Assembly: GCA_947579665.1 (NCBI GenBank)
Contig: OX388348.1
Location: 3,906,001-3,970,000 of the forward strand
Direction of reading: 5' to 3'
DNA: 64,000 bases
Origin: Sympetrum striolatum
Taxonomy: Eukaryota; Arthropoda; Insecta; Odonata; Libellulidae
The notes beneath the pieces are model-generated. The model saw only the letters and a program-made list of their open reading frames with translations. It was not told where the DNA came from and ran no database searches. Below, piece by piece: positions 35,736-48,920 of this stretch. The position numbers were made by a program, and so were the translations under genes. Each line of letters starts with the position of its first letter. Position 1 is the first letter of the stretch.

Positions 35736-38700
35736 TTAGGAGAAAGATGTCCTCTTTGGTTCCGTGTCATAGAAGAATAGTTTTCTTGTCAAAGTGGATG
35801 AAAACATAGGCATTTCTTGCCTCTTATCCGTCTCCGGGTGCTTAGGAGTATTGGAGAATCTGTTATATGATACTCTCCTCAAGGTGTCGGTCAGTAGCGA
35901 CAGGAAGTCCGTTTTGCGGGCACTTTTCTTCAGGTCCTTACACAAGGCTTGAATGAACCAAGCGCCATATTCTTTATTCCTTAAGCTACCGTAACCTTTA
36001 AATAAAATATTATTGCAAAAATTAGTATTTCAATTGTTTTCAGAAATAATCTGAACATTCATATGTAACTCTTTAAAGTCGTAAAGTATTTGAATCTTTT
36101 CCTAAGAACCACAAAGAATTTTTAAATAGAATATGTAGAGCCTGAAAGAGCTAACGCCTTAAAGTGCTCAAATTTTGGGAAGCATCTTTCCAGATCATTC
36201 GATGTCAACCGAAAAGGGAAGGCAAAGGTCTTGTTTGACACAAAATGGGGATACTGAGGATCAAAACAGCGTCATTTACAGTAGTAGCGCTAGTAGGAAT
36301 TTCTATCGAAAAAGAACGAAGGAATTGAGGATCGTAGGTAATGCTTGCAACTCCACGGGATTATCGCTCATCTTAACTACACACATAGGCCGTTGATAGC
36401 TTGGGGTAGTCTTATAGGACAGCTATATGCTTAAACTATAGAATGTAGGCGAAATGTATTCTTCCATCTTGGAAATGTTGGTATGACATCTATACATTGA
36501 GACTGCACTTAAACTTTTCGAAAACACTTTCCTTGCAAGGATAAATTTTTGAGCGATAGCAAAAGAAAATCTGATATTCTCACGGCCCGATGATCATCTT
36601 GATATTCCCGTATCCCTTGCTAATAATTATTAGATGCTGCTTAGATTGGAAGATTTTTTAAATTTAGTGGATGTTTCTGTTATTCAGCGATAAAATCTTA
36701 TCACGAGACTCCTTTGATACAGGATTGATATAATATTAAAATAAAAGAAGCAGAACAATCAAAATAAATATTTAATTAATTTGAGGTATATATAATAAGC
36801 GCTGACCAATTGTGTCCAATATATTGGGTCTGAAAGGATTAAGTAGATAATGAAGAACCTGCCTTCAATGCTGGAATATGCCACCAAGAAGTCAGCATTC
36901 GACGGTATAATCAAGGGCATAGGGCGGAAGGTGTCGGTCGAATCATAATAAATGGCACTCTGCTCTACCATCTTTCCTCGGCACGCCTGAAATTCGAAAC
37001 CCTATTTTCACATGGGCTCTCACTTTCTTCAGATGATAAATAAAAAATTCATTCACATTTCACTCACCTGGAATAAGAATATTTTAGGTTTACCGGTTAG
37101 AGTTGGTGCTTTGTTCGGCGTGAACATGCTGCAAACATCTTCAGCATTATGCTCTCCGTCGTAAGCTGCAAGTATTCCATTACCCCTTCCGTGTGTCATT
37201 ATAGCGATTAAAATACAGTCGCACTTCGTATGGTCCTCTTTTGCAGCTGAAAAGATAAATTATCACGAGAAATGAAGAAGGCGCTTCGTAGAATCCACAC
37301 TGTTAAAAGGACCGGTTTCGGCTAACGCCATCCTCGGCCTAATACTATAGAATTTATAAATTATCATATTATTTTTTTGAATTTGATAGCTTATTATTTT
37401 ATGTTTATATTTTTCAGAACTATACGTGGGTCCTACGGACAAAAAGGAAACTAATTTTCAATCAACCTCAGCATCTTAGTTGACTTGTATGAGTTAATTT
37501 ATCTTTCAATCAAACCACTGTCACAAAACAGCTCAGTTTTACTTCAAGATTCATTTAACGTAGCATCCATCAGAAATAGTTCATTTGCTATCATTTCGTG
37601 CATTGAGCCTTAGTGGCCAAATATCTGCAACCTTGAGTGTTTTATCGGGAATAGGATCATCATTTTTCAGAGATTTAAGGGCTGCGACATTAGTCAGCAA
37701 TTGACAGGCTTCCGTGAAATTAAATAAGACGTAACGGATTCAATCTTAAGTGTCAGTTTACGTAATTAAATCTGATAATCATATTTAACAAACTTATCAC
37801 CAGGAAATTGAGGACTTTATAATGAAATTGTGGATTTGGGTGATGTGCTGCATACACTTTTTTACAATTTAGAGCCATGGACTGATTCATAATGGCAATA
37901 AGATTTCTTAGGGATTTGTCTTTTTTTAGCGTATGTCTAGAGTTTATAGTTAACAAGGAATAAGTTAAAATTCTTAGATTAAATAATGCCACCCAGGGAA
38001 AAATCGATTTTACGAGTATTTCTATGAAGAAACGAAGTGATTTAGATTCGAACTCGTTACTCAAATTAGAATAGGGATTTTTAGATTAAAATGAAGCATC
38101 ATTTTGTGCCAAGTTTAAACTCGCTATAATAAATTTTGGTGCTCAGAACTTTCAATTCAGTTAGAATTAATTTTCTCTTATGTCTTTAAGATTACTTTAG
38201 GTAAGCAATAATTATCAAAATGATACTTGCAGGAATATGTATATCTAAGCATCAGAAGCTTTTTTCGACAATAAAGCGAGTTTCTAGTGAACGATGATCA
38301 TATTTGAATGAAAAGAAATACAAAGGTTGGAGTGAAAAAATCTGTGGTAAGATGCAGAAGACGTCTTTTTATAACCCAAGGCTTATTCATTCACATAGTT
38401 TCGAAAATGTTTCATCGTTTGATCTGACGAGATGAATAATCTGCACTAAAGCAAGTAAATAGGCAAAAAAGTTTTGCAATTCATAGTTCTCGAAAGCCAT
38501 CTGTCATCCATCTATTATCATCATAATAGACCTCCTCGTATTTCCCCTCCCAATGCATTTAGAAAAAAGTCTGTCGCTTCTTTTTTTTAATTGATTAAAG
38601 ATTGTGTAGTAAAAATTTCATTCGCATGGAATAACATTTTTAGAATGAGATCGATTTTTAATTCAGATGTTTATCAAATTTTAATCAAAGAAGATCGAAT

Positions 38701-40599
38701 CTTGAAACCACAAAGGGACCACACTTTTGCTGAAAGATTGTTTCTTTTTGTTCAGCAAATTTTGTAAAAATAACCGAGAATTTCCGCGAATTAACCGTGT
38801 TTTGATTGCTTTCACACCGACTCAGAGAGCAAGTAGAAGGACGATATTGACTCTCAATGAACATAACTTTAAAGGCAAAGATTTGCTCTTTTAAACGACG
38901 CATGACATATTCAATTATAACCGTAGATCATTTTAAGGGAAAGCCTCAAAGTCCAGTCTATACAATTTTTGCTCCGACAATAACGCCGCAGTTACGGCTC
39001 TGCCTAAATGTGCACTGTGTGACATGGAGGGATATTTAATTGAGTAAGAATGCTTGATACGCTGTTTTAAATTGTAATATTTTGAGTTCCAGTTTTCAGT
39101 TTCTGTTTGGGTTCCAGAATTTTAATGCGTCTGTTCGATGTTTGGGTTTTTTAAATCCACTTCAAATCTCCGTCTGTGGAGTTAAAGTTAAACTGAGGTG
39201 CTCATAATGCACTATCCGGAATAACGTAGATGAAATTAATTCTGATAGACTACAAAAGTCATCAGAATTGCTATTGTAACTGATGCATACCGTCTGCAAG
39301 TATCTGCTTTATCTCTTCCTTAGTCTTGTTGTCATGGAGATGCACTTCAAAACCGATGTCTCTCAAGGTTTCCTCCATCACTCGTCCATCTTTTTCTGCG
39401 CCAAGCCTTTCCTTTAAGTATCCCGGAACGAATTTCTTGTGGTTAAAGATGACAGCGATCCCTCTTTTGGGGTGTTTCATATGATATCGGTCCAATTTTT
39501 CCAATTCATCCTCGGATAGAGGAGGTATATTCATCGCCGCTGCACGTTGCCGTGTGTAGGCCTCTGATCTATAAATGTATAAATAACAATGTGAAAATAC
39601 TTATTTACAGTTACACAAACTCTTGTACCTTCATGCACCCACCCGGGTAACAATTAAAGGGTACAGCAGGGAGGTATGACGTATATAGGATCGGTGTGAA
39701 AGAGGGTGTAATGATGCTAGTAGCACTTTCGGAATAGTTGGCAATTACTCCCGGAAAGATGCCAATTAGTAAGCATGGAATCGTGGACGATTGAACATCG
39801 CGTCTATGTTTATGAGGCCTTTATCAAACCGGGCAGTTTGGTGGCGCTTAAGCCACGCAGATTTCCTATTCATTTCAATGTTGCCCGTCATGGTTCCTTC
39901 TGTTTTCATGAGTTATCTGAAATCATAAGTTAACATCATCTAACCACGCTCTTTCACTACCATATTTAAAGACACCCGGACGATAACTCGCAAGCAAGAG
40001 TACAGAAATCTTCACCTAAAACTCAAGATCATGATCTTTCTTGAACGGCTTGTCATGAAACCTGTTACTTGAATTATATATTACAGCCTATGAACCAAAA
40101 TGAAGACAGTGGGCGATACGAATGGACGCCAAAAAGCGACGTGATTCCATTTGGACTCATTGGAACGGAGAGGGTTAAGATTCATCATCTTTGTCTCTCA
40201 ATTTCACTTTAAATCCTGTATCAGTTCCTGGCAGGAGATTTACGTGTTATTAGGTTTTAATCTGAATTTGAACTTATTGTTATTGGACAATTTTGCCTTT
40301 TACGAGATTGGTATTTCGTTGGAAATTGTTTCTCGTCAGATTTCTTACCTCTGAGGCTGGGAAATGCGAAGGTCGGTCTCGTCTGCGTCTAGTTCCACCT
40401 CTTGGACACTGATGGGGGAACAAAGAAGAAATTCAAATATTATGAAATATTCTTTCGCTTTGAAGAATGAAGATAGAAAAGCCAGAAAAACGCAGCAAAT
40501 CAATTGAATTTACCCGTCCATGGAATCTGAATGAATCTCCTCAGAATCCTCTTCTGATTTATGTCTTTTCTTCGGGCTCTCAGGGTTTTCTTTGTCCAT
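35736..40599 (-). CDS. Effector caspase, gene 2 (six coding exons)
   Basis: This is a paralogue of the caspase at 10985-15566, predicted to cleave after Asp in cell death. Coding exons: 40514-40599, 40349-40408, 39291-39568, 37068-37246, 36863-36986, 35736-35995. They total 987 nt, 328 residues plus stop, with the same phases as gene 1. A 5' untranslated stretch begins at an acceptor at 40606. The N-terminus has a basic PKKRHK cluster (NLS-like) and an acidic tract; there is no CARD. The large subunit has KRGIAVIFNH, R103 in ERLGA, H160 in MTHG and C203 in QACRG across the exon 4/5 junction, then DSTD before the linker. The small subunit reads GYGSLRN where gene 1 has GHYSWRN, so the pocket Trp is Leu (L247) while R248 stays; GAWFIQALCKDL follows. 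The intron after exon 5 appears to begin GC (gaag|gcaggt), since the nearby GT would shift the frame. Probably functional with altered specificity; loss of function cannot be excluded. Confidence 0.9.
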
Positions 40600-40606
40600 C
40601 GTTTCT

Positions 40607-41768
40607 CTGTAAAATACATGGAAATACAAAATATCTTGAATATTTATATATACACACGCACACCCACCTTCTACGTATAATATAGACGTAGTAAAGTTAT
40701 CTTAACTTTTGACAGATTTCGACATCTAAGTCGACTACAATCCAGCTTGACTGCGGTCCACAAAAATTGGAATCTTCTGTAATTGAATTTGCGTTTCATC
40801 TAACTTTCAAAATTAAACTAAGCCCCATTGAATGCTAATGCATTTCGGATAACTAAGTCGAAGAAAGTGGTCCTGGATTCTGTTCCTGATGGGGGCCCAT
40901 ACGTGCAAAATTACCTAGGCTATAGAAACGCCTAATAAAGCGCTAACTCTGATCATCAGAAAATCACAACAGTATTATAAATCCAAGTTTTCTTTTAATT
41001 TTTGGTGCAATAGATTCCTTAATCGTTTAGAGTTGTCTCAAAGATCATTCGTGATCGGACGAAATTTTTATATGTGTTATATATCGATAGTTAACGATCT
41101 GTTGTAACTTGATTTACGCGTCAAGTCAATGAGTGATAAATCTTGCGACTGAGGAAGCTCGTGAACAAGGGAATGCAAGGCTAAGAATATAAATTGGATT
41201 TTCATCCAGTCACCACTCATTGCCGATACACAGCAACCTTTGAAAGTTATTTAGACTATGTTGTCGTTTAAATTATGGTACCAGATAGCAACCTGTAGCG
41301 AAATATACACAATTTATTTTGAATAAAAAGCCTCTGCGACCTTAAAGTTCACAATATGCTATCAAGCTCTTCCTGTGAGGCTACAATGGAGGAAAGACTA
41401 TATAATGATGTTTCAAGTTATTATGAATACATGGAGATAGATAATATAGCCTCATCCTAAGTAAATAATCAAATAGAGAACAACGATACTGTTAGAAAGT
41501 TTTTAAACCTAACGATTAAAATAAAATGAACTTTAAATAAACCTGAAATAAATTAAACTTGATATAACATAGGTTCAACATCGTGGATATTAAATCCGTA
41601 AACTTTGTATTCCAATCTTATGGAGGATAATTGCTGTGAAACATGTATCGAAGGAAAAAACAATGTCTGCTCTGTGATCGCATCACTTTGGAATATTTCC
41701 CATCCCTTTGGTGCAAAACATGCTTATCAAATAATATGCTCGAATGGGGAAAGTAATATATAATAAAA
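40607..41768. other. Upstream region of caspase gene 2
   Basis: A minus-strand acceptor at 40607 implies a noncoding first exon further up, not located. A weak SINE-family-2-like piece (gggcccatacgtgcaaaattacct split around 40890-40915) is present. No other gene. Confidence 0.45.
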
Positions 41769-41930
41769 AAATCTGATGTGGCCAACACATGACTTTCTCC
41801 GTATTTATTGAAAACAGGAGCCTATGCCGGTAATATATAAATAACTCCAAAACAATGAGTGTTACAGGAAAATGTTTCATACAACATTTGTAGTAAAAAA
41901 CATCATCTATAACTTTTGTACATTACTATA
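41769..41930 (-). repeat. Terminal fragment of the hairpin-ended repeat
   Basis: Starts tctgatgtggcc and continues acatgactttctcc, the complement of the end at 19490-19523. It is a truncated copy of the same family. Confidence 0.65.
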
Positions 41931-42360
41931 TTACTATTTTCCGCATTTTTATCTTATGCAGATTTTTATTCTAACTTTGCTTTGATTGACGTATTTTCTT
42001 AAATTAATTTTACGAATGCACATTCATTAGGAATCAACTCCAAAGCTCCCGTATCAAATAAGCGTAGAAGGACTTTGAAATCCAAAGGGGGACGTCCTAA
42101 AACCTTGAACGACCTTCGGATTATGTTTTTCTACGTGTTCGCTGGATAATTTTTGTAAGTAAAAACAATTTCTGCGTTAATCATCGTATGCAATATATTT
42201 TCCCAACATCTCCATACGGGCTATAAATTCAACTTATTTTTCTACATTCTTCAAAATTATTCAACTACGTTGCCTAATTTCTATTTGTTTATTTAATTAG
42301 AAACGGAGCTCATTGTGCCGCTTTAGACGCCATTTAATGTACATAGGATTCAATTGAAGT

Positions 42361-42388
42361 ATGCCTTGCACTGAACCGAGTACTACAG
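42361..42388 (+). other. Exon-like segment, copy 1 (ATG to splice donor)
   Basis: ATG opens MPCTEPSTT and the segment runs to ACAG|gtaacg. It is preceded by the conserved leader aaacggagctcattgtg. See the other copies at 44159, 46425, 46885 and 48499. Confidence 0.5.
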
Positions 42389-42657
42389 GTAACGAATCAT
42401 CTATCAATTTCTCGCCTTTTTATCTTACGAAGATTTTTATTATTAATTAAGTTTGTTTGGCACATTTCTTTAATTTAATTTTACGTATGCGTATTCTTTA
42501 AGGTCTCAACTGCAAAACTCCCGTCTCAATTAAACGTGAAAGGCTTTCGAAATAATTATTATATTATTAGATGAAACTCGATCTCATATTTGAAAATTAG
42601 GTATACGATAGACAGTAGTATAATTAAAAAGACACATATCCCTTCATAATTTTCTTT

Positions 42658-42687
42658 GCTTGCAGTTTGCAAGCACCCATTTACTAG
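42658..42687 (+). mobile_element. Helitron-type 3' terminus
   Basis: Hairpin gcttgca/tgcaagc, then acccatttactag ending CTAG, with T next. Confidence 0.8.
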
Positions 42688-44158
42688 TTACTATATATAA
42701 AGCTGCAAATCCTACTGATTGACACAAAATCCTGGGCATTTCTAATCGAGCTGGAAGGCTGAAATTTTCAAGAGAGATTTATAATTGACAGTCGAGTTGG
42801 GAAAAAATCGAAAATCTACAGATTTTGTCCTAGGTTTGAGACCAGAAAGGATTATATTTTTCAATGTATTTAAACGGGAAAAACGAAAAATGGCCATGCA
42901 GAGCAAATTTCTTTCGTTCATAAAAATATGAAAATGTAATCGTAAAGCAGTGGGACTTGGTCTATATTACGTCTAAAGGATCAAAGTTTTCTTTTCTTGC
43001 GACCGATTTTAACATTCCGGCAGGAAATTTGCAAAATTTTAGTTTGAACGCCAATTTATTACGTTTTTTTCTCCTCATTTTGAAAATTAAATCTATGGCA
43101 ACAACCATTGTTTGAATCGAAAACAAGTTTGTTTACGATCCTATTTTCATATGCAATGATAAAGGTTTGATGCATTTTTAATTATTTTAAATCTTTCTTT
43201 CGATACATGTTATTAATGAATGCTGAAAAATGTAAATTTCGTTAAAATAGACAGTGGATATCTGCACGGTCAATGAATCAATCGTGAATGCATGCTGTGA
43301 TAACATAAGTTTATGTAGAGAATACGAGACCATTAACAACGAAGATAATCGTAAAAGTCATGTAAGTAGTGAGATTATTCTAGAATAAAGTACATAGATA
43401 CGAATATAAATTAATAAATAGGGATATTAATGTAAATTAAAAGGTTTAACGACAATCTTTAGAAATAACATAACTGTAAGCATTACGAATCATTAGTTTC
43501 GCGAACACTATAATTTATTGATATATTATAATTCATAGCTCACTTAACCAAATACATTTATCATGTACTGAACTCTCATCTAAATGAACAACAAATATCT
43601 AATCAGGAAATACATGGTATTATTGAACTATGTTAGGATATCGTTGGTTTACGCATATGGTGGATTGCTTTTCGTGTGTGTGAGTTTCTGTTCTTTTAAT
43701 TTTATGCCTATTATGTTTATTCTTTTCTATTTTAATTACATATAATTATTCTGTCATCCTTTCCAAAGAGAATTTAAAATTAAGTTCTTTTTCTACGTTT
43801 CTTTAATTAATACGTAGTACACAATTAGTTCGTAATATATTACGTAATTCAACATTCATCAAAATTAAAAAAAACAGAAATCTACTCATAAAATACACTG
43901 ATTTCCTTCAACGACTTTCTGATTACGTTGTTCTACGCTGGATAATTCTTGGTTAGTAAAAACAATCTTTGCATGTATCATTGTATGAATATTATTTTCC
44001 CATCTTCTCCAAACGGACTTTAGAATAAAGTTCTTTTTCTACGTACTTTAAACTATTTACATAATTACGTTGCCTATTGTCTATTTGTTTATTTAATTAG
44101 AAACGGAGCTCATTGTCGTAGTAGACAACATTTAATGAATATAGGATTATTTTGCAGA

Positions 44159-44188
44159 ATGTCTTGCACTCAACCACATACTACACAG
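44159..44188 (+). other. Exon-like segment, copy 2
   Basis: ATG opens MSCTQPHTTQ and ends at CAG|gtaatc, after the shared leader. The donor is phase 0, whereas copies 1, 4 and 5 have a phase-1 donor. Confidence 0.5.
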
Positions 44189-45079
44189 GTAATCGTCTAT
44201 TTATTCCGCATTTTTATCTTATGCAGATTTTTATTCTGACTTTACTTTGTTTGGCGTATTTCTTTAATATAATTTTACGAATGCGAATTCATTAAAGACT
44301 CCCGTATCACATAAACTCGAAACTCGAAAATCGTATAACATAAACTCGCTTTAGAAATAATTATTTTACTATCATATTTTTTGACGAATCTCGATCTCAC
44401 TTATTTGAAAGTTATGCACACAATAGACAGTGGTATAATTAACAAAAATTTTCTTTCCATATATGTTATGACTGAAGGTTGAAAAATGTAACTTTCATCA
44501 AAATGGACAGCGAATATCTGCACGGTCAATGAATTATTCGGGAATACATACTGTGATAACATAAGTTTATGTAGAAAATACGAGACCATTTATAAACGAA
44601 GATAATCGGAAAAGTCATGTAAGTAGTGAGATTATTCGAGGATTAAATTTAAAAGTCTACACTGAATCTATATAAGGGGGATAAGAAAGCAATTTCGATG
44701 AAAAATACTCATTAATTACTGATGAAGAACGTATTATACCGGATCAAGTCTACCTATGCCTGAGTAAAAGTAAGTACAACTGAAATTTACATCATCCTAA
44801 AATATTACTATCAGAATATTAATGTAAATTAATAGTTTCAACGATATTATTTAGAAATAATATAACTGCAAACAATACGAATCATTAGCATCAAAATCGG
44901 TATAGTTTAGTATAGTAGTATTTCACTTTATTCTCACTTAACCCAATGCATTTATCGTATATTAAATTATGTCTAAAAACTTCCTTTGCAATGGCCATTT
45001 CCGATTCCTACTTTATGGCGTTATAATTAATAACAATATTCATAACATCTCTGATGAAAGCAGGAAGATCCCAATTACC

Positions 45080-45300
45080 ACCATTTCAATAACTAATACT
45101 ATTAACAAAGACACTCAACCATTCTATAGCCAGAAAAATCTTGCTAGCCGGAATTCGTACCTTGGTGTTGGAGTCCTAGCACAGTGACCACTTTCTCACC
45201 GCACTCGGTGTGTTTGGTATTTTGCCCTTAGTTTCTCTTAAGATCGACAGATAAGCTCCAGCGTCCTGTCTCGCGTGCCACCTCATAGTGTGAATTCTTT
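45080..45300 (-). mobile_element. Possible degenerate tRNA-like SINE
   Basis: On the minus strand agtggtcactgtgctaggac and then ggtacgaattccggc resemble A- and B-box regions of a tRNA-derived element. No second copy of the body was found, so this is tentative. Confidence 0.35.
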
Positions 45301-46424
45301 AGATGATGTTCCTTTTAGGAGGGGAAGCTTTAAGTAACGTATGCCTCAATTTCATACTACATACATTGTGATACATTGTAACCAAAAAGCTCATACGGGC
45401 AGCCAAACCCGTTGCTGCCCGCCTTTCTTGAAGGACCATATTATAATTGAATATCAAGAAAGTGTAACTTTCATTTAAATGAACAACAAATATCTACACA
45501 GGAAATAAAATTATATCCTTGAACGATGTTAGGATTATACGTATATGTTGGATTGCCTTTCGTGTGTGAAAATTGTGCTTTTAATTGTATGCCTATTATG
45601 TATCGTCTTTTCTATTTTAATAACATATATTTATTCTGTCATCTTATCCATACAGAATTTAAAATTAAGTTAAATTTTCGTTTTTTTAATTAATACGTAG
45701 TACCTTACGTAATGATATGGGATACTGCTGGGGAAACGATAAATGTCCATGAAGAGCCAAATGTTTTCATTCACATAAGCATGAAAAATGTACGTACAGT
45801 GGAGAGTATTTAACTAAATTATACCTCAAAGAGGAATTTTCATTTTTCCTGCATCCAATTTCGCCATGTCGGCAACATCTTAAATTAAATACAAATTAAT
45901 ACTGTTTTTATTTGCACCCTTCCCAAGATAAAAACTTTGGCTACGACCATTATTTACGTGGAATACAAATTTGTTTGCAGTTCAAATAACATACGCCGTG
46001 ATGAAAGTATGAAGTTTTTGAAATATTTTTCAATATTCTTTTGTTTGTAATATTAATATACATCAAGAACATTTAACTTTCATCAAAATAAACAACAAAA
46101 ATCTACTCATAAAATACGCTGATTTCCTTGAACGAACTTTGGATTACGTTTTTCTATGTATCAGCTGGATGATTCTTCGTAAGTAAAACAATTTCTGCGA
46201 TTAAAAATGTATGCTTACTATGTTTACTCTTTTCTATTGTATTCACCTCAAATTATTTTTTCATATTCTGCAAACGGGCTTTAGAATTAAGTTCTTTTTC
46301 TACGTTTTTCAAAATTATTTACATAGATACGTTACCTGTAGCATATTTGTTTGTTTATATAATTAGAAACGGAGCTCATTGTCGTGGTAGACGCCATTTA
46401 ATGAACATAGGATTCAATTTCATT

Positions 46425-46454
46425 ATGTCTGGCACTGAACCGAATACTTCACAG
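46425..46454 (+). other. Exon-like segment, copy 3
   Basis: ATG opens MSGTEPNTSQ, ending CAG|gtaatc, with the conserved leader upstream. Confidence 0.5.
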
Positions 46455-46884
46455 GTAATCGTCTATTTATTTTCCGCATTTTTATCTTATGCAGATTTTT
46501 ATTCTAACTTTGCTTTGATTGGCGTATTTTCTTAAATTAATTTTACAAATGCACATTCATTAGGAATCAACTCCAAATCTCCCGTATCAAATAAGCGTAG
46601 AAGGCCTTTGAAATCCAAAGGGGGACGTCCTAAAACCTTGAACGACCTTTGGATTATGTTGTTCGCTGGATAATTTTTGTAAGTAAAAACAATTTCTGCA
46701 TTTATCATCGCATGCAAAATATTTTCCCAACATCTCCATACGGGCTATAAATTCAACTTATTTTTCTACATTCTTCAAAATTATTCAACTACGTTGCCTA
46801 ATTTCTATTTGTTTATTTAATTAGAAACGGAGCTCATTGTGCCGCTTTAGACGCCATTTAATGTACATAGGATTCAATTGAAGT

Positions 46885-46912
46885 ATGCCTTGCACTGAAC
46901 CGAGTACTACAG
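46885..46912 (+). other. Exon-like segment, copy 4
   Basis: Same as copy 1 (MPCTEPSTT, ACAG|gtaacg), part of the 1.4-kb duplication. Confidence 0.5.
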
Positions 46913-47181
46913 GTAACGAATCATCTATCGATTTCTCGCCTTTTTATCTTACGAAGATTTTTATTATTAATTAAGTTTGTTTGGCACATTTCTTTAATTT
47001 AATTTTACGTATGCGTATTCTTTAAGGTCTCAACTGCAAAACTCCCGTCTCAATTAAACGTGAAAGGCTTTCGAAATAATTATTATATTATTAGATGAAA
47101 CTCGATCTCATATTTGAAAATTAGGTATACGATAGACAGTAGTATAATTAAAAAGACACATATCCCTTCATAATTTTCTTT

Positions 47182-47211
47182 GCTTGCAGTTTGCAAGCAC
47201 CCATTTACTAG
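47182..47211 (+). mobile_element. Helitron-type 3' terminus
   Basis: Duplicate of the terminus at 42658-42687. Confidence 0.8.
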
Positions 47212-48498
47212 TTATTACTATATATAAAGCTGCAAATCCTACTGATTGACACAAAATCCTGGGCATTTCTAATCGAGCTGGAAGGCTGAAATTTTCAAGA
47301 GAGATTTATAATTGACAGTCGAGTTGGGAAAAAATCGAAAATCTACAGATTTTGTCCTAGGATTGAGCCCAGAGACGATTATATTTTTCAATGCATTTAA
47401 ACGGGGCAAACGAAAAATAGCCATGCAGAGCAAATTTCTTTCGTTAATTAAAATGTGAAAACTTAATCGTAAAGCAGTGGGGCTTGGTCTGTGTTACGTC
47501 TAAAAGATTAAAATTTACTTTTCTTGCGACCGATTTTAACTTTCCAGCAAGAAATTCGCAAAATCTTAGTTTGAACGCCAATTTTATTACGTTTAGTTCT
47601 CCTCATTTTGAAAATTAAATCTATAGCAACAACCATTGTTTGCATCGAAAACAAGTTTGTTTACGATCCTATTTTCATACGCCATGATAAAGGTTTGATT
47701 CATTTTTAATTATTTTAAATGTTTCCTTCGATATATGTTATTACTGAATGCTGACAAATGTAAATTTCATCAAAATAGACAGTAGATATCTGCACAGTCA
47801 ATGAATCAATCGTGAATGCATGCTGTGATAACATAAGTTTATGTAGAGGATACGAGACTATTTATCAACGAAGATAATCGGAAAAGTCATGTAAGTAGTG
47901 AGATTATTCGAGGAATTAAATGAAAAGTCACCACTGAATCTATATTAGAGGGAAAGTAAAGCAATTAGGATGAAAAATACTCATTAATTACTGATGAAGG
48001 ACGTATTATACCGGATCAAGTCTACCTATGCCTGAGTAAAAGTAAGTACAACTGAAATTTACATAATCCTAAAATATTACTATCAGAATATTAATGCAAA
48101 TTAATAGTTTTAACGTCAATCTGTAGAAATAATAGAAATAATAAGTTCTTTTTCTACTTTTCTTTAACTATACGTAGTATATTACGTAAATACGTAATGA
48201 ATCTAAAAATTCGCAAAAATCTACACATGAAATAAACTGATTTCCTTGAACGACCTTCTGATTACGTTGTTCTACGCTGGATAATTCTTGGTTAGTAAAA
48301 ACAATCTTTGCATGAATCATTGTATGAATATTATTTTCTCATCTTCTCAAAACGGGCTTTAGAATAAAGTTCTTTTTCTACGTTCTTTAGAACTATTTAC
48401 ATAATTACGTTGCCTATTGTCTATTTGTTTATTAAATTAGAAACGGAGCTCATTGTCGTGGTAGACGCCATTTAATGAACATAGGATTCAATTGCAGT

Positions 48499-48526
48499 AT
48501 GTCTTACACTGAACCGAGTACTTCAG
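48499..48526 (+). other. Exon-like segment, copy 5
   Basis: ATG opens MSYTEPSTS and ends TCAG|gtaacg. It lies about 260 bp upstream of the helicase C-terminal fragment, the only copy with coding-like sequence downstream. Confidence 0.5.
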
Positions 48527-48749
48527 GTAACGAATCGTCTATCGAATTCTCGCCTTTTTATTTTATGCAGATATTTATTCTAACTTAACATTCTTAAGCT
48601 TAATTCTTTAATTACTTTTACGAATGCATATTTAAACGTCGTCGTCGCCGCTGCTAGATTCATCGCGGTGGGATCCTGAAAGAGATACCACGGAATCAGC
48701 CGTTCGCCGCGAGGAATGAAGGGACTGAAATCCGAAACTTAGTAAGGTA

Positions 48750-48915
48750 GGAATTGATTTGAGAAGCGACGTGTTTTCACATTGGCAGCTGTATGTTGCG
48801 CTAGGAAGAGTACGTTCCTCAGAATATATCAGGGTGTTAGTTTCACCGGAAAGGATATTTGGTAATATTCCGTCAATATTGTCCTTATCATCATGGTGTT
48901 CTGCCCGGAAGCAGG
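48750..48915 (+). pseudogene. Helitron helicase C-terminal fragment
   Basis: Encodes IDLRSDVFSHWQLYVALGRV followed by RSSEYIRVLV. This is the last conserved PIF1-type helicase motif (compare FAHGQLYLALGRV in the copy at 20.6 kb). It is cut by the Transib insertion at 48921. Only about 55 residues remain. Confidence 0.8.
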
Positions 48916-48920
48916 CGCCG

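Larger units (their letters stand above)
41934..48915 (+). repeat. Cluster of duplicated Helitron-type units
   Basis: Blocks recur in the same order and orientation. 41934-43390 matches 46472-47910 over about 1.4 kb at roughly 95%. 44460-44860 matches 47740-48115. 43880-44300 matches 48220-48600. Segments near 43690, 45590 and 46200 are further relatives. Landmarks are a short exon-like segment (five copies), a hairpin-CTAG terminus (two copies) and, at the far right, a helicase fragment. It is a set of related non-autonomous Helitrons, nested or tandemly amplified. Nothing here reads as a complete gene. Confidence 0.75.

Noticed and set aside
41934..48915. CRISPR-like or satellite array
   Set aside because: Repeat units are long, irregularly spaced and carry Helitron ends and helicase remains; this is a transposon cluster in a eukaryote.
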